64,000 nt of DNA from Halichoerus grypus (Eukaryota; Chordata; Mammalia; Carnivora; Phocidae), in NCBI RefSeq assembly GCF_964656455.1, contig NC_135715.1, forward strand, positions 77,885,414 to 77,949,413, read 5' to 3'. A program made the position numbers and the translations under genes. Below are positions 47,724-62,195 of the stretch, in pieces; position 1 is the first letter of the stretch; each line of letters starts with the position of its first letter. A model generated the notes under the pieces. The model saw only the letters and a list, made by a program, of their open reading frames with translations. It did no database searches and was not told the DNA's origin.

Positions 47724-48465
47724 GTAAGCAGATTCTACTTATTTTTAGTTTATCATAAAACACTTGGATGCTTGTGTGATTTTATATTTCCATAAAAATT
47801 AAAATTATATCCACGGCTTACATATGAAATGTCAAGAAATCATTTATATATTCAAAAGTGTTAAATTTTCCATAATACAATGGAGGAAACTGTTAAGGGA
47901 CAGAGCATAATATTCCTATGGGAGAAATGACCTTATGCATCTGCATTTTTTAGGGTTTTATTTTTATGATTTCGGCAGATAATACAATAGAAAGGGCCTC
48001 ATAGATATGTTCAGAATTATTTTTATACACCCCTACCCCCAATAAAGGAGTAAGAAATATTAAAACTTAAGCCTTCATAAAGAATAGGGGGGAAAATGAA
48101 AAAGCTACAAATAGGTATAAATGGGTGCAGATTTTCCAGGAATTTGCTAAAACTAATATTTGAAAAGCTGAAAATCTGTTTAAATGAAAATACGTTTCCA
48201 AGACAACTCTAAGACATAAAACCAGTAAATTTCACTCCATTCCAAGAATGTTGATGATAATATTAAAAAATACCTCTGCACATAAACTGTTGGGTATGTG
48301 CCAGAGTTAAATGTTTTTAATGTATTAGAGTGTTTTGTGGAGAAAAAAATAGAACATGTAGATAAGTATATAACACAGCATTTGGTACATACTAACTTCT
48401 TAGAACTACCATTGATAATTACTGATTACATACATAAATGACTACTTCATGACTTTTTTTTAAAA
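47724..48465. other. MICU2 intron after the EF-hand exon
   Basis: AT-rich, nothing recognised apart from the donor site at its start. Confidence 0.5.
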
Positions 48466-49105
48466 AGTCTTTCAGATGTGAAGCAAATGGATCTCTCTTA
48501 TATTGCTGGTGGGAATGTGAAATGATATACACATTTTGGAAAACAAAATTGGCAGCTTCTTAATGTATACTCAGCATATGACGAGGCAGTTCCACTTCTA
48601 TGTATTTAGTCAAAGAAAAGAAAACATATGTTCATCCAAAGACCCGTATGGGAATATTCATAACAATTTTATTCATAATAGTTCCAAACTGGAAACAACC
48701 TAAGTGTTCATCAAGTGACTAGGTAAACAAATTGTATCCATACGATAGAATACTACTCAGAAATAAAAAGGAACAAATTACCAGTAAGTACAACAACATG
48801 GATGAATCTAAGTGAAGGAAAAAGTGTACATACAGTGTGATTCCTTTGATATGAAACTCTAGAAAAGGAACATATCTATACTAACAGAAAGCAGATCATT
48901 GGTTGCCTGGGGCTGAGAGGGAGTAAGGAATTGACTGCAAATTGACTGCAGTTTCCATGAGGGAATCTCCTGAAGTGCTGGAAATATTTTAGACCTTGAT
49001 TAGGATGGTAGTGACATGGGTGTATAAATTTGTTACAACTCATCAGACTGTATATTTAAACAAGTGCATTTTACTGTATATGAATTATACCTCAGTAAAC
49101 ACCTT
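48466..49105 (+). mobile_element. Old L1 3' end
   Basis: ttatattgctggtgggaatg, catccaaagacccgtatggg, aactggaaacaacctaagtg, tggttgcctggggctgagag, then tatgaattatacctcagtaa. Confidence 0.85.
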
Positions 49106-49557
49106 TGACAAGGTTTCATTCCACAGGCTTTGCCAATTTAATTACTGAGATATTTGGTTTTTATATACAAGAAACTGTCTTAAAGGCTAGAAACAAATGA
49201 CATAGCAAAAGGTTCCAACCAGAGAATAAATTTATAAAACAGTGGGATCCAATAAAAAGTAGGCTTATTTAACATTTTAGAAATTATCTGGAAGAGGGTA
49301 TAAAGAGTATATAAATCTAAGCATGTGGGGGAAACTAAGGTAAATGACATGAACATCTATGTGAGTGGACAATAAAGTAGCAGATGCAGTTCTCAGCGTT
49401 TTAGCTTAAAGTGTAGTAGAACCCATCTTACTCAATGTGGCCACTATCAGTAGTTCAATTAATTTAAAGAATCTGTTAAAGGGAGAATAATTTTTAAAAA
49501 TAAAGATACCTGAATAACAGACATTTTAATTAACTTAAATAAATGCATATCCATTTT
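49106..49557. other. MICU2 intron, nothing recognised
   Basis: AT-rich unique-looking sequence. Confidence 0.45.
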
Positions 49558-49572
49558 AGAACCAAGGTCTTT

Positions 49573-49759
49573 GTTTTTTTAAGATTTTATTTATTTGAGA
49601 GAAAGTGAGAGCGTGCGCGCATGCACAGAGGGAGAGTGAGAAAGGAGAAGCAGACTTCCTGATGAGCAGAGAGCCCGACGCGGGGTTCGATCCCAGGACC
49701 CCGAGATTATGACCTGAGCCAAAGCAGACGCTTAACCAACTGAGCCACCCAGGTGTCCC
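49573..49759 (-). mobile_element. Can-SINE
   Basis: ttttttaagattttatttat to gagccacccaggtgtccc. TSD agaaccaaggtcttt at 49558-49572 and 49760-49774. Confidence 0.96.
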
Positions 49760-49774
49760 AGAACCAAGGTCTTT

Positions 49775-50486
49775 TCTTTCAAGTGGAGCCACTGATTGAA
49801 ATTACCTATTTTTCTTGCCTACGTATGTCCATAATTTATCATCTGCATTTTCCAGTTTGTTTTCTTTAAATCCAGAAAAAATGTAAAGACAGGTCTGAAG
49901 CAGTCTGAATGTAGGATCCTTTAAGATCTTTGTGATTTTTCCCACTCTTTACAGTCTTACCCTAATTAGAAGCAACTTTTTTCTTTAGCAGTGTGCCTTA
50001 ATAACTCTAAAGTATTCCTCCTTCCTTTTTTACTGAAGCAACTCTTTTCAGACTCATTTTTCATTGACATAAATATTTGCATTATTGCAAGTGGAACACA
50101 CACACCACCACCACGACCACCACCACCCCCTCCCCATGTTTAACCAAGGCTCATAAACTCAAAGAATCAAGCTTTCCATCAGAACAGGAACAGGTGCAGG
50201 ATATCCCATCGTGCTTTCCTTGACATTGCAGTTTCTAATGGGATCTGGCAGCTGCAGGTGGTACTGGCTCACATATTTCAGGGTGTTGGCAGATTCAAGA
50301 GACTAAATTTTATGCTTTTATATTTGCAGTTTATATCACCATTCAGGAAAAAAATTTACACAGTCTCTGTGCTTAATGCTTCCATTTCAGGCTCTTCTGA
50401 TTTTTCACCAAATTTACTTTCTTTGAAGCTACATTCTCACCTAAGCCAAAAAGGAAGACCAGTGTCCCAGTGTCCCCATGTAGTTA
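49775..50486. other. MICU2 intron
   Basis: Contains a short CAC-rich low-complexity patch at 50097-50140. Otherwise nothing recognised. Confidence 0.45.
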
Positions 50487-50502
50487 ACTTCTCCTGCATC
50501 AG

Positions 50503-50652
50503 GGCGCCTGGGTGGCTCAGTCGGTTAAGCGTCTGCCTTTGGTTCAGGTCGTGATACCAGAGTTCTGGGATTGAGCCCCGCATTGGGCTCCCTGCTCAGC
50601 AGGGAGCCCACTTCTCCATCTCCCTCTGCCACTCCCCCTACTTGTGCGCTTG

Positions 50653-50687
<35 letters not shown>

Positions 50688-50720
50688 AAATAAATAAATA
50701 AAATCTTTAAAAAACAAACA
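50503..50720 (+). mobile_element. Can-SINE
   Basis: agggcgcctgggtggctcag to caaataaataaataaaatct. Flanks aacttctcctgc and aacttctccagc are the TSD. An expanded (CT)n lies in the middle. Confidence 0.95.
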
Positions 50721-51250
50721 AACTTCTCCAGCTTTCTGGTGTTTCCAGAAAACCCTATTACTTCACAGTAATATTTAATAAAATTAAGTAATTACAGTAA
50801 CAAGTGCAATGAGTATAATTGGTTTGGAAACACAAAAGACTTAAACTAAGCAAACACTGAGCTTAGCTGCTGAGAGCAGGAGTGTGCAAGCATTCTTGAG
50901 ATTTGCGAAGAGCTTTCTGTGAATATCTGTCATGGAGTTCTACAGGAGGAGCCGGGAGCATTGATTAATCTGCTGAATTGGTTATGTGGAAGCTGGTTAA
51001 GATTTTTTTTACATTTTATTTAAGGAAAAAGAACCCAGTATACAATTATAGGAAATTGAATTCTGGAATATCTAGAAGGTAGTGAGTTCAGCTTAACTGT
51101 AGACTAGCCTCAATATTTCAGATCAGTATGTTGGTATAAAATTCCAGAAAGTATCCTAAAACACGTGGAAAACATACCCTCACACCAAAACAGATACCTT
51201 TGGATTTTTGTGTGGTTAGGGGCACTTCATGAAACACACAGAACTGAAAT
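50721..51250. other. MICU2 intron, nothing recognised
   Basis: No repeat or exon identified. Confidence 0.4.
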
Positions 51251-51334
51251 AATGGGAGGTGAGAAGCTTCTTTCTGGGGACCCATTTTAAAAATAGGATT
51301 CATGGAAAAAAAAAAAAATAGGACTCATGGTGGG

Positions 51335-51557
51335 GTGCCTGGGTGGCACAGTCATTTAATTGTCCAACTCTTGGTTTCAGCTCAGGTCGCAATCTCAGGG
51401 TCATGGGATCAAGCCCTGCACTGGGCTCTGCACACAGTGTGGAGTCTGCTTGAGATTCTCTCTCTCTCTCCCTCTCCCTTTGCCACTCCCCTGTGGTCAC
51501 GTGCACACACGCACTCTCTCTCTCTCTCTCTCTCTCTCAAATAAATAAATCTTAAAA
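51335..51557 (+). mobile_element. Older Can-SINE
   Basis: ggggtgcctgggtggcacag, ctgcactgggctctgcacac, expanded (CT)n, caaataaataaatctt. Flanks ggactcatggt and gggactcgtgg form the TSD. Confidence 0.92.
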
Positions 51558-52005
51558 AAATGGGACTCGTGGAAAGGCAAATACTATATGGTCTTACTTC
51601 TGTGTGGACTCTAACAAAAAACCAAGCTCATAGAAAAAGAGATCAGATTTGTAGTTATCAGAGGCAGGGTTGCGGGGAGTAGGAATAGGAGGAAGGTGGT
51701 CAAAAGGTACAAACTTCCAGTTAGAAGATAAATAAGTACTAGGAGTGTAATGTGCAACATGACAACCATAGTTAACACTTCTGTGTGATACATAGGAAAG
51801 TGGTTGAAAGAGTAACTCCTGGGAGTTCTCATGACAAGGAGAAAACTTTTTTTTTTTGCTTTTGCTTTTTATTGCATGTGTATGAGATGATAGATACTAA
51901 CTAAACTTACTGCAGTAATCATTTCAGAATACATGTAAGTCAAACCATCATGCTTGTACACCTTATGTCAGTTATATCCCAATGCAACTGGAAAAAGATA
52001 GGACT
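51558..52005 (+). mobile_element. Old L1 3' end
   Basis: aaatactatatggtcttact, gaaaaagagatcagatttg, gatgatagatactaactaaa, cttatgtcagttatatccca: old L1 3' UTR text. Confidence 0.7.
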
Positions 52006-53450
52006 CGTGGACTGTTAACATACTAGAAGGATTAATGATCAAAGTCTATAAAGCCATAAAATAACAAATTTTCCAACACAAACTGAGGAAGACATCTTGC
52101 TGAAACCTGTTAGGACAGAGGTCAGAATTTATAGGAGTAACATTAATACTTAGTTGGCAGTGTCAGACAATGAAATGTTTTATATAAATGATTTTTTAAA
52201 TTGAGGTTTACCTTTTTAACATGATTAAATTTTTAACATTTGTAACTCTTTGATAAGCCCTCCAAGAATATATATATATATTTCCCTGTCTTTTCAAAGT
52301 GTTATAATGTGCATAATTTATCCTTTATTTTTTGACAGCTTAGGATTATCATTATGAAGGTCAGTTTCATCGTGATGGGCTAGTTAGATTTTTAGAGTCT
52401 ATTAAGGGCATGAGTTACTTACCCTTACACTGAATGGCCTTAGACTTTCATGCTTTTAATTTGTATTTCTGATTTTTGTCCTCATTGTTAGGAATAATAC
52501 TAGTTCATTATCACTGGTATCAGTGAGAATGAACAGTTGATCTTGAATACATGATGAAGTAATAATGTTGGGATATTAATTCATGTTCATCTGTTTCTTT
52601 TTACTTTTTTAAATGTGGCTACTAGAAAACTTAAAACGACTTATGTAGCTCTATTATATTTCTGTTGGACAGCACTGCTTTAGAATATATAACACTATAA
52701 ATTCTGAGAAATCTTCATAAATATTTTATTACATGTCCCTCATGACAGTTGTTTCAAGTGCTGAAAAAGATCTTTCTTGTGGGTTTGCAACTTAAGTAAG
52801 AAAGCTGGAGAGTTCCAGAGGATTGAAGTTGCCTGACGTATACCTCTGGATACATCAAGTTTCACTTACTGTTCAGAAAAACAGGTAGTAATCTTACAGG
52901 ATTCACTTTCTCAAAGTGGTAGAAGTTAAAAGTAACAGAAAGCTATAGAGAAAACTATGTGACTGCTTAAAGAATATTTGGAAGGTTTCATGAATTCAAA
53001 CATGTTATATGTAAGAGATATGGGTTTGAAAAAATAGAAATTGTTTCATTACATCATTGTGAATAAATGTTAGCAAATCTGCTTGTTACCAAAGGAGTAG
53101 TATGGATAAAGTTTACCATCGTAGAGCAACTAGTTTATGAAAGCAGCCTGGAATTCTGCCGAGAAGTTGAAGGTACTTGTGAATAGACAAAATGGAAAAA
53201 AAAAAAAAAAAACAAGCATTTCCAGATATCATGGCTCTTACTCAGGACCTCAGGTTAAAAAATACTCAAAAAGCAAGCAGGAAAGGAAATACAAGATAGT
53301 CATCATAAATTTATCTTCAAATTCCATTTCATTCAGGCTAAGGAAAGCAAAAATAACCATAATGCTCTATTTAGCATCAACATTGATTAAATAACCATTA
53401 TTAATGGTCTCTTGGGGAAACAAACTTTATAAAATATAGACCACTGTAAA
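52006..53450. other. MICU2 intron, nothing recognised
   Basis: AT-rich, no repeats I can name. A poly-A run at 53190-53211 creates a spurious open frame. Confidence 0.45.
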
Positions 53451-53579
53451 AGCATTGTTGTTGTTCTTGTGTGGTTGGAATGTGAACAGAGACACCTAAG
53501 AGGCAGAATCCCCAAATGTGAACTGTACACTGCTGTCAGGAGAAACCAGCAGGCAGTTCTGGAGATAATAGCGCTTCAG

Positions 53580-54480
53580 TGTTCAAAAATTCATCTCTGA
53601 CCACAGTATGAAAAGGGAATTAATAGAGAAGAGATTGGAGGCAGGAAGTTTGTTAAGCTTCAGAGTAGTCCAATTTACAACTGTGAGTGAAAAGTAGAAA
53701 GTATAATTGAGACATGCTATGGAATAGGCTCTGTAGAACCTGGTTTCTGACAGGATTGGAGAGATGAGGGAAAAGGAGAAATCAGTGGTCACTCCTTTTT
53801 CCAGCCAGCCTAACTAGGAATAATGATAGTACTAACTGATCTAAGAGAAAATAAGACTACTTCTTATTGAGGATTGGTTATGTTCAACATAATGTTACAT
53901 TATTGAATCTTCCTTAACTCTGAGCTTGGAAATGTTGACCTTTATAAGCTGTTGGGACACCCTGTAGAGATAGACGAGTGTAACAAGCAACTGTCTGGAG
54001 ATAAGAATGTAGCCAGGATTAGGAAGCATCCTGATAGAGGTGATAATTAAGTCAAGAGAGTATGTGACCTAAAGGGTAGAATGTAGATTGAAGAGGGATA
54101 AGATCAGAGTCTTGGAAAACAGTTGCATTCAAGAGGTCAAAATGAGACTGAGAAGCCAAAGAATGAAATTGAGAAGGAGCAGAGTATCAGAGAAGTAAGA
54201 AGAAAGCCCAGAGAATGCAGGATGGTGGAATCTAGGGAAGAAAAGAGCAACAGTGAGGAAGTGTTTAATATCAAACTCTTTAAAAGTAATCAAGTAGGAT
54301 AGCGACAGAGTAGAAAACTCCTTAAATTTTGTAGGTCTTTGGGAACTATTTCAGAAGCACTTGGAAAAGAGTAGTAGAGACTAGTGCCACAGAGCAAAAG
54401 GCTAAAGAGGAGTGGGTAAAAAATGCAAAATCAATGGCAGTAGAAAAAAATGACTCTTCTGAGATGCTTGATGTTTAAGG
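53580..54480 (+). repeat. Purine-rich interspersed repeat
   Basis: Text such as gagaaggagcagagtatcag, caacagtgaggaagtgttt and tagagtaggagg-like tracts resembles the repeats at 5711 and 18710. Family not named. Confidence 0.4.
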
Positions 54481-55436
54481 AAGGAAATTAATTTGCTACT
54501 AGTTTAAGGTAGAAAACCTATCTGTCTGCACAAGTAGGACCTGAAATACCAGTGCGATAAGTCGTAAGGTACCATTACATCCTACCTAACTCCATCTGCC
54601 TCAGGTATAAGAAAAGGATATAGTTAAGATTGTTATTCAAGTTGAGGCTAATGGTTATGAAAAGGGTATTCTACATGAAGATAAAATTCTATTATGCAAA
54701 TTAAACTGTTAGAGTGTGCACAAACCATAATTCCCTCAGACCTGGATGAACTTGCTTTTATTTCTAGCGGTCACAAAGCATAGGGAACCAAATCTTAGAA
54801 GTACTTTATCCACTATATATACCTCCCTAGATTTATTCGTAAAGTTGGAGGTAATTTTATAAAGTGGACATAATAGAGCCTCTGGTTATATCACTGTCAT
54901 ACTTACCAAACCAAAGTTCTGTTTTACTATTCTAATATTTGATGATAATCAAGTCTGAATAGACAAAGCCTGTAAAGGAGACACTGAACATGAAACTGAA
55001 AAAAGGCAATAGAGGGTATGTTGTTTTTCTCTTTGTTGTCTTCAGGTCTCTTCTCACATTGAAGCATAGAGTTTCCTACTGCAAGAGACTAGGCATGTCT
55101 CTTTTACTGCATATACAGCCTCTATCCCTGAAATTGTTGAGCATATCTACTTTAAAAGTTTTCAGATACTTTTTCTCAAAATTACTTAACATGCTGAATT
55201 TATGGAATACTTTCTGAATACGACAATTTTTTCCTTAAATGTTTAGAAAATTCTTAGATGATCAACTCATGAATTAAGAAAACAAGAAAAAAAGCATGTT
55301 AGGATATGCCACTGATTCTTTTTTTTTTAAGTGTAGGATTATAAAGGTCAACCTTCTAAGCTGATACAAGGTTCTTTATGCTGATCATAGAAATAAAACA
55401 GTAAACTTGATAACTCATGAAGCATGATATAGTCAA
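54481..55436. other. MICU2 intron, nothing recognised
   Basis: No exon or repeat that I can support. Confidence 0.45.
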
Positions 55437-56299
55437 TTTAAAATAACAACATGGAGAAGATGGGGGTGTAGAAAGACCCTAAACTCACTTCCTCCCATGT
55501 ATACACCAAATCTATAACTACATATGGATCAGTTCCCTCTGAAAAAGACCTGAAAACTAGTTAAACACCTCCTCCACACCAAAGGATAAAAAGGCCACAT
55601 GGAAACAGATAAGAGAGTTAGAGACGTGTTCTTACAAAAAAAAAAAAACCTTACCCCCAGCATGGTAACCCACAAGTGGGAGAGATCTTACAAATAAGAA
55701 TGTATTCCTGAAGAATAAGGGGTTGAAGCCCCACATCAGGCATCCCAACTCCAACTCTTGAAAGTTACAGAGATGAGGCCCAAAATAACCAGCTTTGAAA
55801 ACCAATGGGACTTACATCCAGGAGACCCAAAGAGCTGTAGAAAACTGAGACTCTAGTCTTAATAGACTCATACACAGACTCACCCTTGGATTCAGTACTT
55901 AAGCATCAGGTTAAAAAGTGCTTAGGCCATATGTAAAGAAAATTCATTGGCTAATCTTAAAGCATCTGCTGGAGGACCACGGGTCTGCTAGAACTCTCTC
56001 AATAATGGAGGTGCTCACAAGCACCATTTTTTCAGTCCCATTTCACCTTGCTACTGCTGTTTGCCCCACCCATGCACTCTCCCATGGCCTAGCCCTTCTA
56101 AACCCAGCAGTGGGCTTGTCCTACCATGCCAAATTGACAGGTATGTGCAGTCCACACAAGGGATGCCCGTTAAATGCCTGGCTCTGGTGGCCAGGGAGCA
56201 TTGCATTTCTAGGCCCCACATGACTGAAACAATTGAAGGGACAATTCTTGGCAGGCTACCACCCCCAGGGCACTGCATAAACAGCAATTGAAACACATT

Positions 56300-57470
56300 C
56301 CCTGTCTTCCTATGACCACTCCATCAAGGTGGAGATACAGCTGTTTTGCCTCATACATAGAAACAAATACAGAGTCAAACAAAATGAAAAAACAGAGGAA
56401 TGTGTTCCAGATGAAAGAACAAGATAAAACCCCAGAAAAACACCTTAACGAAATGGAGATAAGTAATTTACCTGATAAAATGTTAAAGTAATGGTCATAA
56501 ATATGCTTGCCTATCTTGTGAGAAGAATGGATGAGTACAGAGTGAACTTCAACAGAGACAGAAGATATAGGAAAGTTCTAGACGGAAGTCACAGAGCTGA
56601 AGAGCACCATAACTGAACCGGGGAATACACTAGAGGGGTTCAAAGCAGACTAGATGAAGAAAGGATGAGTGACCTGAAAGACAGGACAGTGGAACTCACC
56701 CAAACAAAGCAGCAAAAAGAAGAAAAAAGAATGTTAAAAAGTAAAGATAGTTTAAGGGACCTATGGGACAACAGAACCAACATTCGCATTTAGGAGTCCC
56801 AAAGAGAAGTGCAAGATCAAGGGAACATAAAATTTATTTGAAAAAATAATGGCTTAAAACTTCAGTAACCTGGGGAAGGAAACAAACATCCAGTTCCAGG
56901 AAGCACAAAGAGTTCTAAATAAGATGAACCCAAAGGTATCCACAAGACAGATTATTGTTGAAATGTCAAAATTTGAAGACAGGGAGAATCATAAAGCACC
57001 AAGAGAAAAACAGCTTGTATGTACAAGGGAAACCCCATAGGACTGTCAGCAGATTTTTAAGCAGAAACTTTACAGGCCAGAAGGGAATGACGTGATATTC
57101 AAAGTGCCAAAAGCAAAAAACTTTCAACCAAGCATACTTTACTCAGTGAAGTTATCATTCAGAATTGAAGGAAAGATAAAGAATTTTCTTTTTTTTTTTA
57201 AGATTTTATTTATTTGTCAGAGAGAGAGCACAAGCAGGAGGAGTGGCAGGCAGAAGGAGAAGAAGCCTCCCTGCTGAGTGGGGAGCCTGATGCGGAACTC
57301 GATCCCAGGACCCTGGGATCATGACCTGAGCCGAAGGCAGCTGCTTAACCAACTGAGCCACCAAGGTGTCCCGGAAAGATAAAGAATTTTCAAAACAAGC
57401 AAAAACTAAAGGAGTTCACTACCACTAAACTGGCCTTACAAGAAATTTTAAGGGATTTCTTTAATCTGAA
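56300..57470 (+). pseudogene. L1 ORF1 remnant
   Basis: Decayed ORF1: frames show IETNTESNKMKKQRNV early, then a recognisable RNA-binding region (cttcagtaacctggggaagg; ccaggaagcacaaagagttc) corresponding to the NFPNLG/QEAQR part of better copies. Many stops are present, and a SINE splits its 3' end. Confidence 0.75.
57189..57372 (-). mobile_element. Can-SINE in L1 ORF1
   Basis: ttttttttttaagattttat to gagccaccaaggtgtccc. Perfect TSD ggaaagataaagaattttc at 57170-57188 and 57373-57391. Confidence 0.96.
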
Positions 57471-57979
57471 AAGAAAGGGAACTAATTAGTAAGAAGAAAA
57501 CATAAAAGTAAAAATTTCAGTGGTAAATGTAAATATATAACAAAGACAATAGACTAATCACTTAAAATGCTGGCATGAAGGTTAAAAGAAAAAATTAGTA
57601 AAAAAAATAACTAAATAACTATAACTACAATTAGTTAATGGATATACAAAATAAAATGATGTGTAATGTGACATCAAAAATGTAAACTGCAAGGGGAGGG
57701 TAGTAAAAATGTAAATTTTTAGAATTCAGTCTTAACTTGATAATCAATATAAAATATGTTGATAGCAGTATAAAATTTATATATATATAAAATATATATA
57801 AAGGTTGATATGTGTAAGCCTCTTGGTAACCACAAAGCAAAAATCTGTGGTAGATTAAGACAATGAGAATGGAATCTAAACATAACACAAAAAAAGGGCA
57901 TAAGACCACAAGGGAAGAGAGCAAGAGAAGAAGAAAGAAACAAAAGAAGAACTACAAAACAGCCAAAAAACAATCAACA

Positions 57980-60900
57980 AAATGGCAGTACGTAAGTACC
58001 TATCTATAATTACTTTAAACATAAATGGACTGAGTTATTAAAAAAAAGACCCATCTATATATTGCCTATAAGAGACTCATTTCAGATCTAAAACAGACTG
58101 AAAAGTGAAGAGATGGAAAAAGATATTTCATACAAATGGAAACCAGAAGAAAGCTAGGTAGTTTTACTTACATCAGACAAAATAGACTAGACTTTAAAAC
58201 GAACTGTGATAAAAGACAAAGATGGGCATTACATAATGATAAAGGGTTCAGTCCAGCAAGAAGATAAAACATTTGTACACTGAACATAGAAGCACCTAAA
58301 TATATAAAGCAAATATTAACGGGGTGAAAATGACAGCAGTGCAGTAATAGTAGAGGACTTTAATACCCCACTTACATCAGTGGAGAGCTCATCCAGACAG
58401 AAGGTCAATAAGTAAACGTCAGCCTTAAACAAAAATTAGACCAGATGGGCTTAATGGATATATACAGATAGTCCATCCAAAAGAAGCAGAATGAATACAC
58501 ATTCTTCTTAAGTGCACATGGAACATTCTCCAGGATATTCTCAAATTTAAGAAGATTGAAATTATATCAAGCATCTTTTCAGGACATTGTGGTATTAAAG
58601 AAGAAATCAATCACAAAGAAAACTGGAAAAATCACAAATGTGTAGAGATTGAACAATATGCTACTGAACGACCAATGGGTCAATGAAGAAATTAAAGGAG
58701 AAATTTTAAAAAATACCTTGGAAAAAATTTTTAAAAAAATACCTTGAGACAAATGAAAATGAAAATACAAACATAACAAAATCTGTGGGATAAAGCAAAA
58801 GCAGTTCTAAGAAGGAACTTTATAGCAATACAGGCCTCTCGTAAGAAACAAGAAAAATCTCAATCTAACTTTGCACCTAAAAGGTCTAGAAAAAACAAAT
58901 GAAACCCAAAATTTGAAGGAAAAAAATAATTAAAATCAGAGCAGAAATGAAATAGAGACTAAAAAGACAGGAGGTGAAATCAATAAAACTAAGAGCTGGT
59001 TCTTTGAAGAGAACTACAGAATTGACAAGCCTTTGGATAGCCTCATCAAGAAAAAAAAGAATCCTCAAATAAATAAAATCAGAAATGAAAGAAGGGAAGT
59101 TACATCTGATACCACAGAAATAGAAAGGATCATAAGAGACTTCTATGAAGAATTATACTCCATGAAACTGGACAACTAGAATAAATGGAGAAGTTCCTAG
59201 AAACATACTACCTTGATGAAGAAATAGAAAATCTGAATAGATGAATTACCAGTACAGAGATTGAATTAGTTATCAGAAACTTTCCAACAAACAAACGTCC
59301 AGGACCAGATGGCTTTACTGGTGAGTTCTACCAAACACTCAAGGAACATTTAATACCTGTACTTCTGAAACTCTTAAAAAATTGAAGAAGAGGGAATGCT
59401 TCCAAACTTATTTTACAAGACCAACATTATTCTCATACTAAAACCAAACAAGGACACCGCAAAAAAAAAAAAAAAAAATTATAGGCCAATATCTCCGATG
59501 AACATAGATGCAAAAATCCTCAACAAAATATTATCAAACTGTGTTCAATAATACATTAAAAAGAACATATACCATGTTGAAATGGGATTTATTCCAGGGA
59601 TGCAGGGATGTTTCAGCATCTGTAAATCAGTCAGCATAGTACACCACATCAACGAAATGAAGGATAAAAATCATACAATCCTCTCGACAGATGCAGAAAA
59701 AACATTTAACAAAAAACATAAATTTAGGATAAAAAGTCTTTACAAAGTGTGTATAGAGAGACCCTTCCTCAACATAATAAAGGCCATATATTACAAACCC
59801 ACAGCCAATATCATGCTTAATGGTAAGAAGCTGAAAGGTTTTCCACTAAGATCAGGAATAAGGTAAGGATGCCCATGATTACTATTTTTATTCAACATAG
59901 TACTGGAAGTCCTAGCTGGAGCAGTTAGGCAAGAAAAAAGAAATAAAAGGCATCCAAATTAGAAAGGAAGAAGCAAAACTGCCACAATTTGTGAACAACA
60001 CTATTTTATGTATAGAAAAACCCTAAAGACTCCACCAAAAAGCTGTCAGAACTAACAAACAAATTCAGTAAAGTTGAGAATAAAAAAATCAATGCACAGG
60101 AATCTGTTGGTGTTTTTATATACTAACAATGAACTATCAGAAAAATTAAGAAAACAATTCTATTTAAAATTGCATCAAAAAGAATAAAATACCTGGAAAT
60201 ACATTTAACCAAGGAGGTGAAAGAACTGTAATTGAAAACTACAATACATTAATGAAAGGAATTGAAGAAGACACAAATAAATGGAAAAACATTCCATGCT
60301 CATGAATTGGAAGAATTAATATTGTTAAAATGTCCATATTACCCAAAGCAATCTATAAATTGAATGCAGTCCCTACCAAAATTCCAGTGACATTTTTCAC
60401 AGAAATAGAACTGTCCTAAAATTTGTTTGGAGCCACAGAAGATTCCTAAAAGCCAAAGCAATCTTGAAAAAAGAAAAAGCTAGAAGCATCACGCTGCCTG
60501 ATTTCAAACCATTACAAATCTACAGTATAATATTGGCGTAAAAGCAGACACAAAGACCGATGAGAGAGTATAAAGATCCCAGATATAAAGCCATGCATAT
60601 ATGGTCAATTAAATGATGACAAAGGAGGCAAGAATATACAATTGGGAAAGGACAGTCTCTTCAGTAAATGGTACAGGGAAGACTGGACAGCTATATGCAA
60701 AAGAATGAAACTATACCACTCTCTTTCACCACACACAAAATTGACTCAAAATGGATTAAAGACTTGAATATAAGACCAAAACTTATAAAACTTCTAGAAG
60801 AAAACATAGGCAGTTAGATCCTTGACATTGCTCTTAGCAATATTTTTTTGGATCTTATCACAAAGACATTGGCAACAAGGCATAAATGGATTGCATCAAA

Positions 60901-61700
60901 CTACAAAGTTTCTGCATGGAAAGGAAACCAACACAATGAAAAGACAGTCTATCGACTGGGAGAAAATATTTGCAAATCATTTACCTGGTAAGAGGTTAAT
61001 ATCCAAAACATGTAAAGAACTCATTCAATTCAACACACAACAAAAGCAAACAATCTGTTTTAGAAAATGAGCAGAGGATCTGAATAAGCTTTTTTCCAAA
61101 TAAGACATACAGATGAACAACAGACACATGATAAGATGCTCAACATCACTAATTATCAGAAAAACACAAATCTAAACCACAAGGAGTTACCACCTCACAC
61201 CTGTCAGAGTGGCTATTATCAGGAAGATAAGAAATAACAAGTGTTGGCAAGGATATAGAGAAAGGGAGCTCTTGTGCACTGTTGATGGGAATGTAAATTG
61301 GTACAGCCACTATGGAAAACAGTATGGAGGATCTTCAAAAAACTAAAAATAGAACTATCATATGATCCAGCAGTTCTACTTCTGAGTATCCCAAGAAAAT
61401 GAAAACACTAATTCAAAAAGATACCTGTACCCCTCTGTTTGTCTCAGCATCATTCACTATAGCCAAGATATGGAAACAACTAAAATGTTCATCAGTGGAT
61501 GAATGGATAAAGAAGTTGTATGTATATGTGATGCAATTTTACTCAGCCATGATAAAGGCAATTTGCCATTTGTGTCAACATGGATGGACCTTTAGGATAT
61601 GCTTATGCTTAGTGAAATAAGTCAGTCAGAGAAAGACAAATAACATATGATTTTACTTATACATGGAATCTAAAAAAAACAAAACACATGAACAAACAAA
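57980..61700 (+). pseudogene. L1 ORF2 remnant
   Basis: Segments of endonuclease, reverse transcriptase and C-terminal domain appear in order, for example GFIPGMQGCFSICKSV at 59582 and LSTDAEKTFNKKHK after it. The catalytic Asp-Asp region near 59985 is lost (gtgaacaacactattttatg gives VNN in place of ADD). Stops and shifts throughout; inactive. Confidence 0.8.
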
Positions 61701-62005
61701 ACAAAACTCCTAGATGTAGAGAACAGATTGGTGGTTGCCAGAGGAGAGTGGTTAGGGGAGATGAGTAAAATGGGAGAAAGAGATCAAGAGGTACAAACTT
61801 TCAGGCATGAGATAAGTAAGTCATGGGTATATGATATATAGCGTGGTGACTATAGTCAATAGCATTGTATTTGCATATTATGTAACAGTATGGTGACAGG
61901 GGAAAACTAGATTTGTTGTGGTGATCATTTCATAACATATATAAATATCAGATCATTATGTTGTATACCTGAAATTAATATGTCATATGTCAATTATACC
62001 TCAAT

Positions 62006-62195
62006 TTTTTTTTTCCATCATGAGAAGTGTACTTTTTAATCCCCATCTCCTGTTTCCCCCAAGCCCCCACCCACCTCCCCTCTGGTAACCATCATGTGTT
62101 AAGAGATTGTTTCTTGGTTTGTCTCTCTCTTTTTTTTTTCCTTTTGCTCATTTCTTTTGTTTCTTAAATTCTACATATGAGTAAGATCATATGTG
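62006..62195 (-). mobile_element. Minus-strand L1 3' fragment at the tail of another L1
   Basis: Poly-T, ccatctcctgtttcccccaa, ggtaaccatcatgtgttaag, ttctacatatgagtaagatc: reverse of an L1 3' UTR. Flanks acctcaattt and acctcaactt are the likely TSD. Confidence 0.8.

Noticed and set aside
52339..52400. Possible exon after tttgacag at 52339
   Set aside because: cttaggattatcattatgaa hits stops and does not match MICU2.
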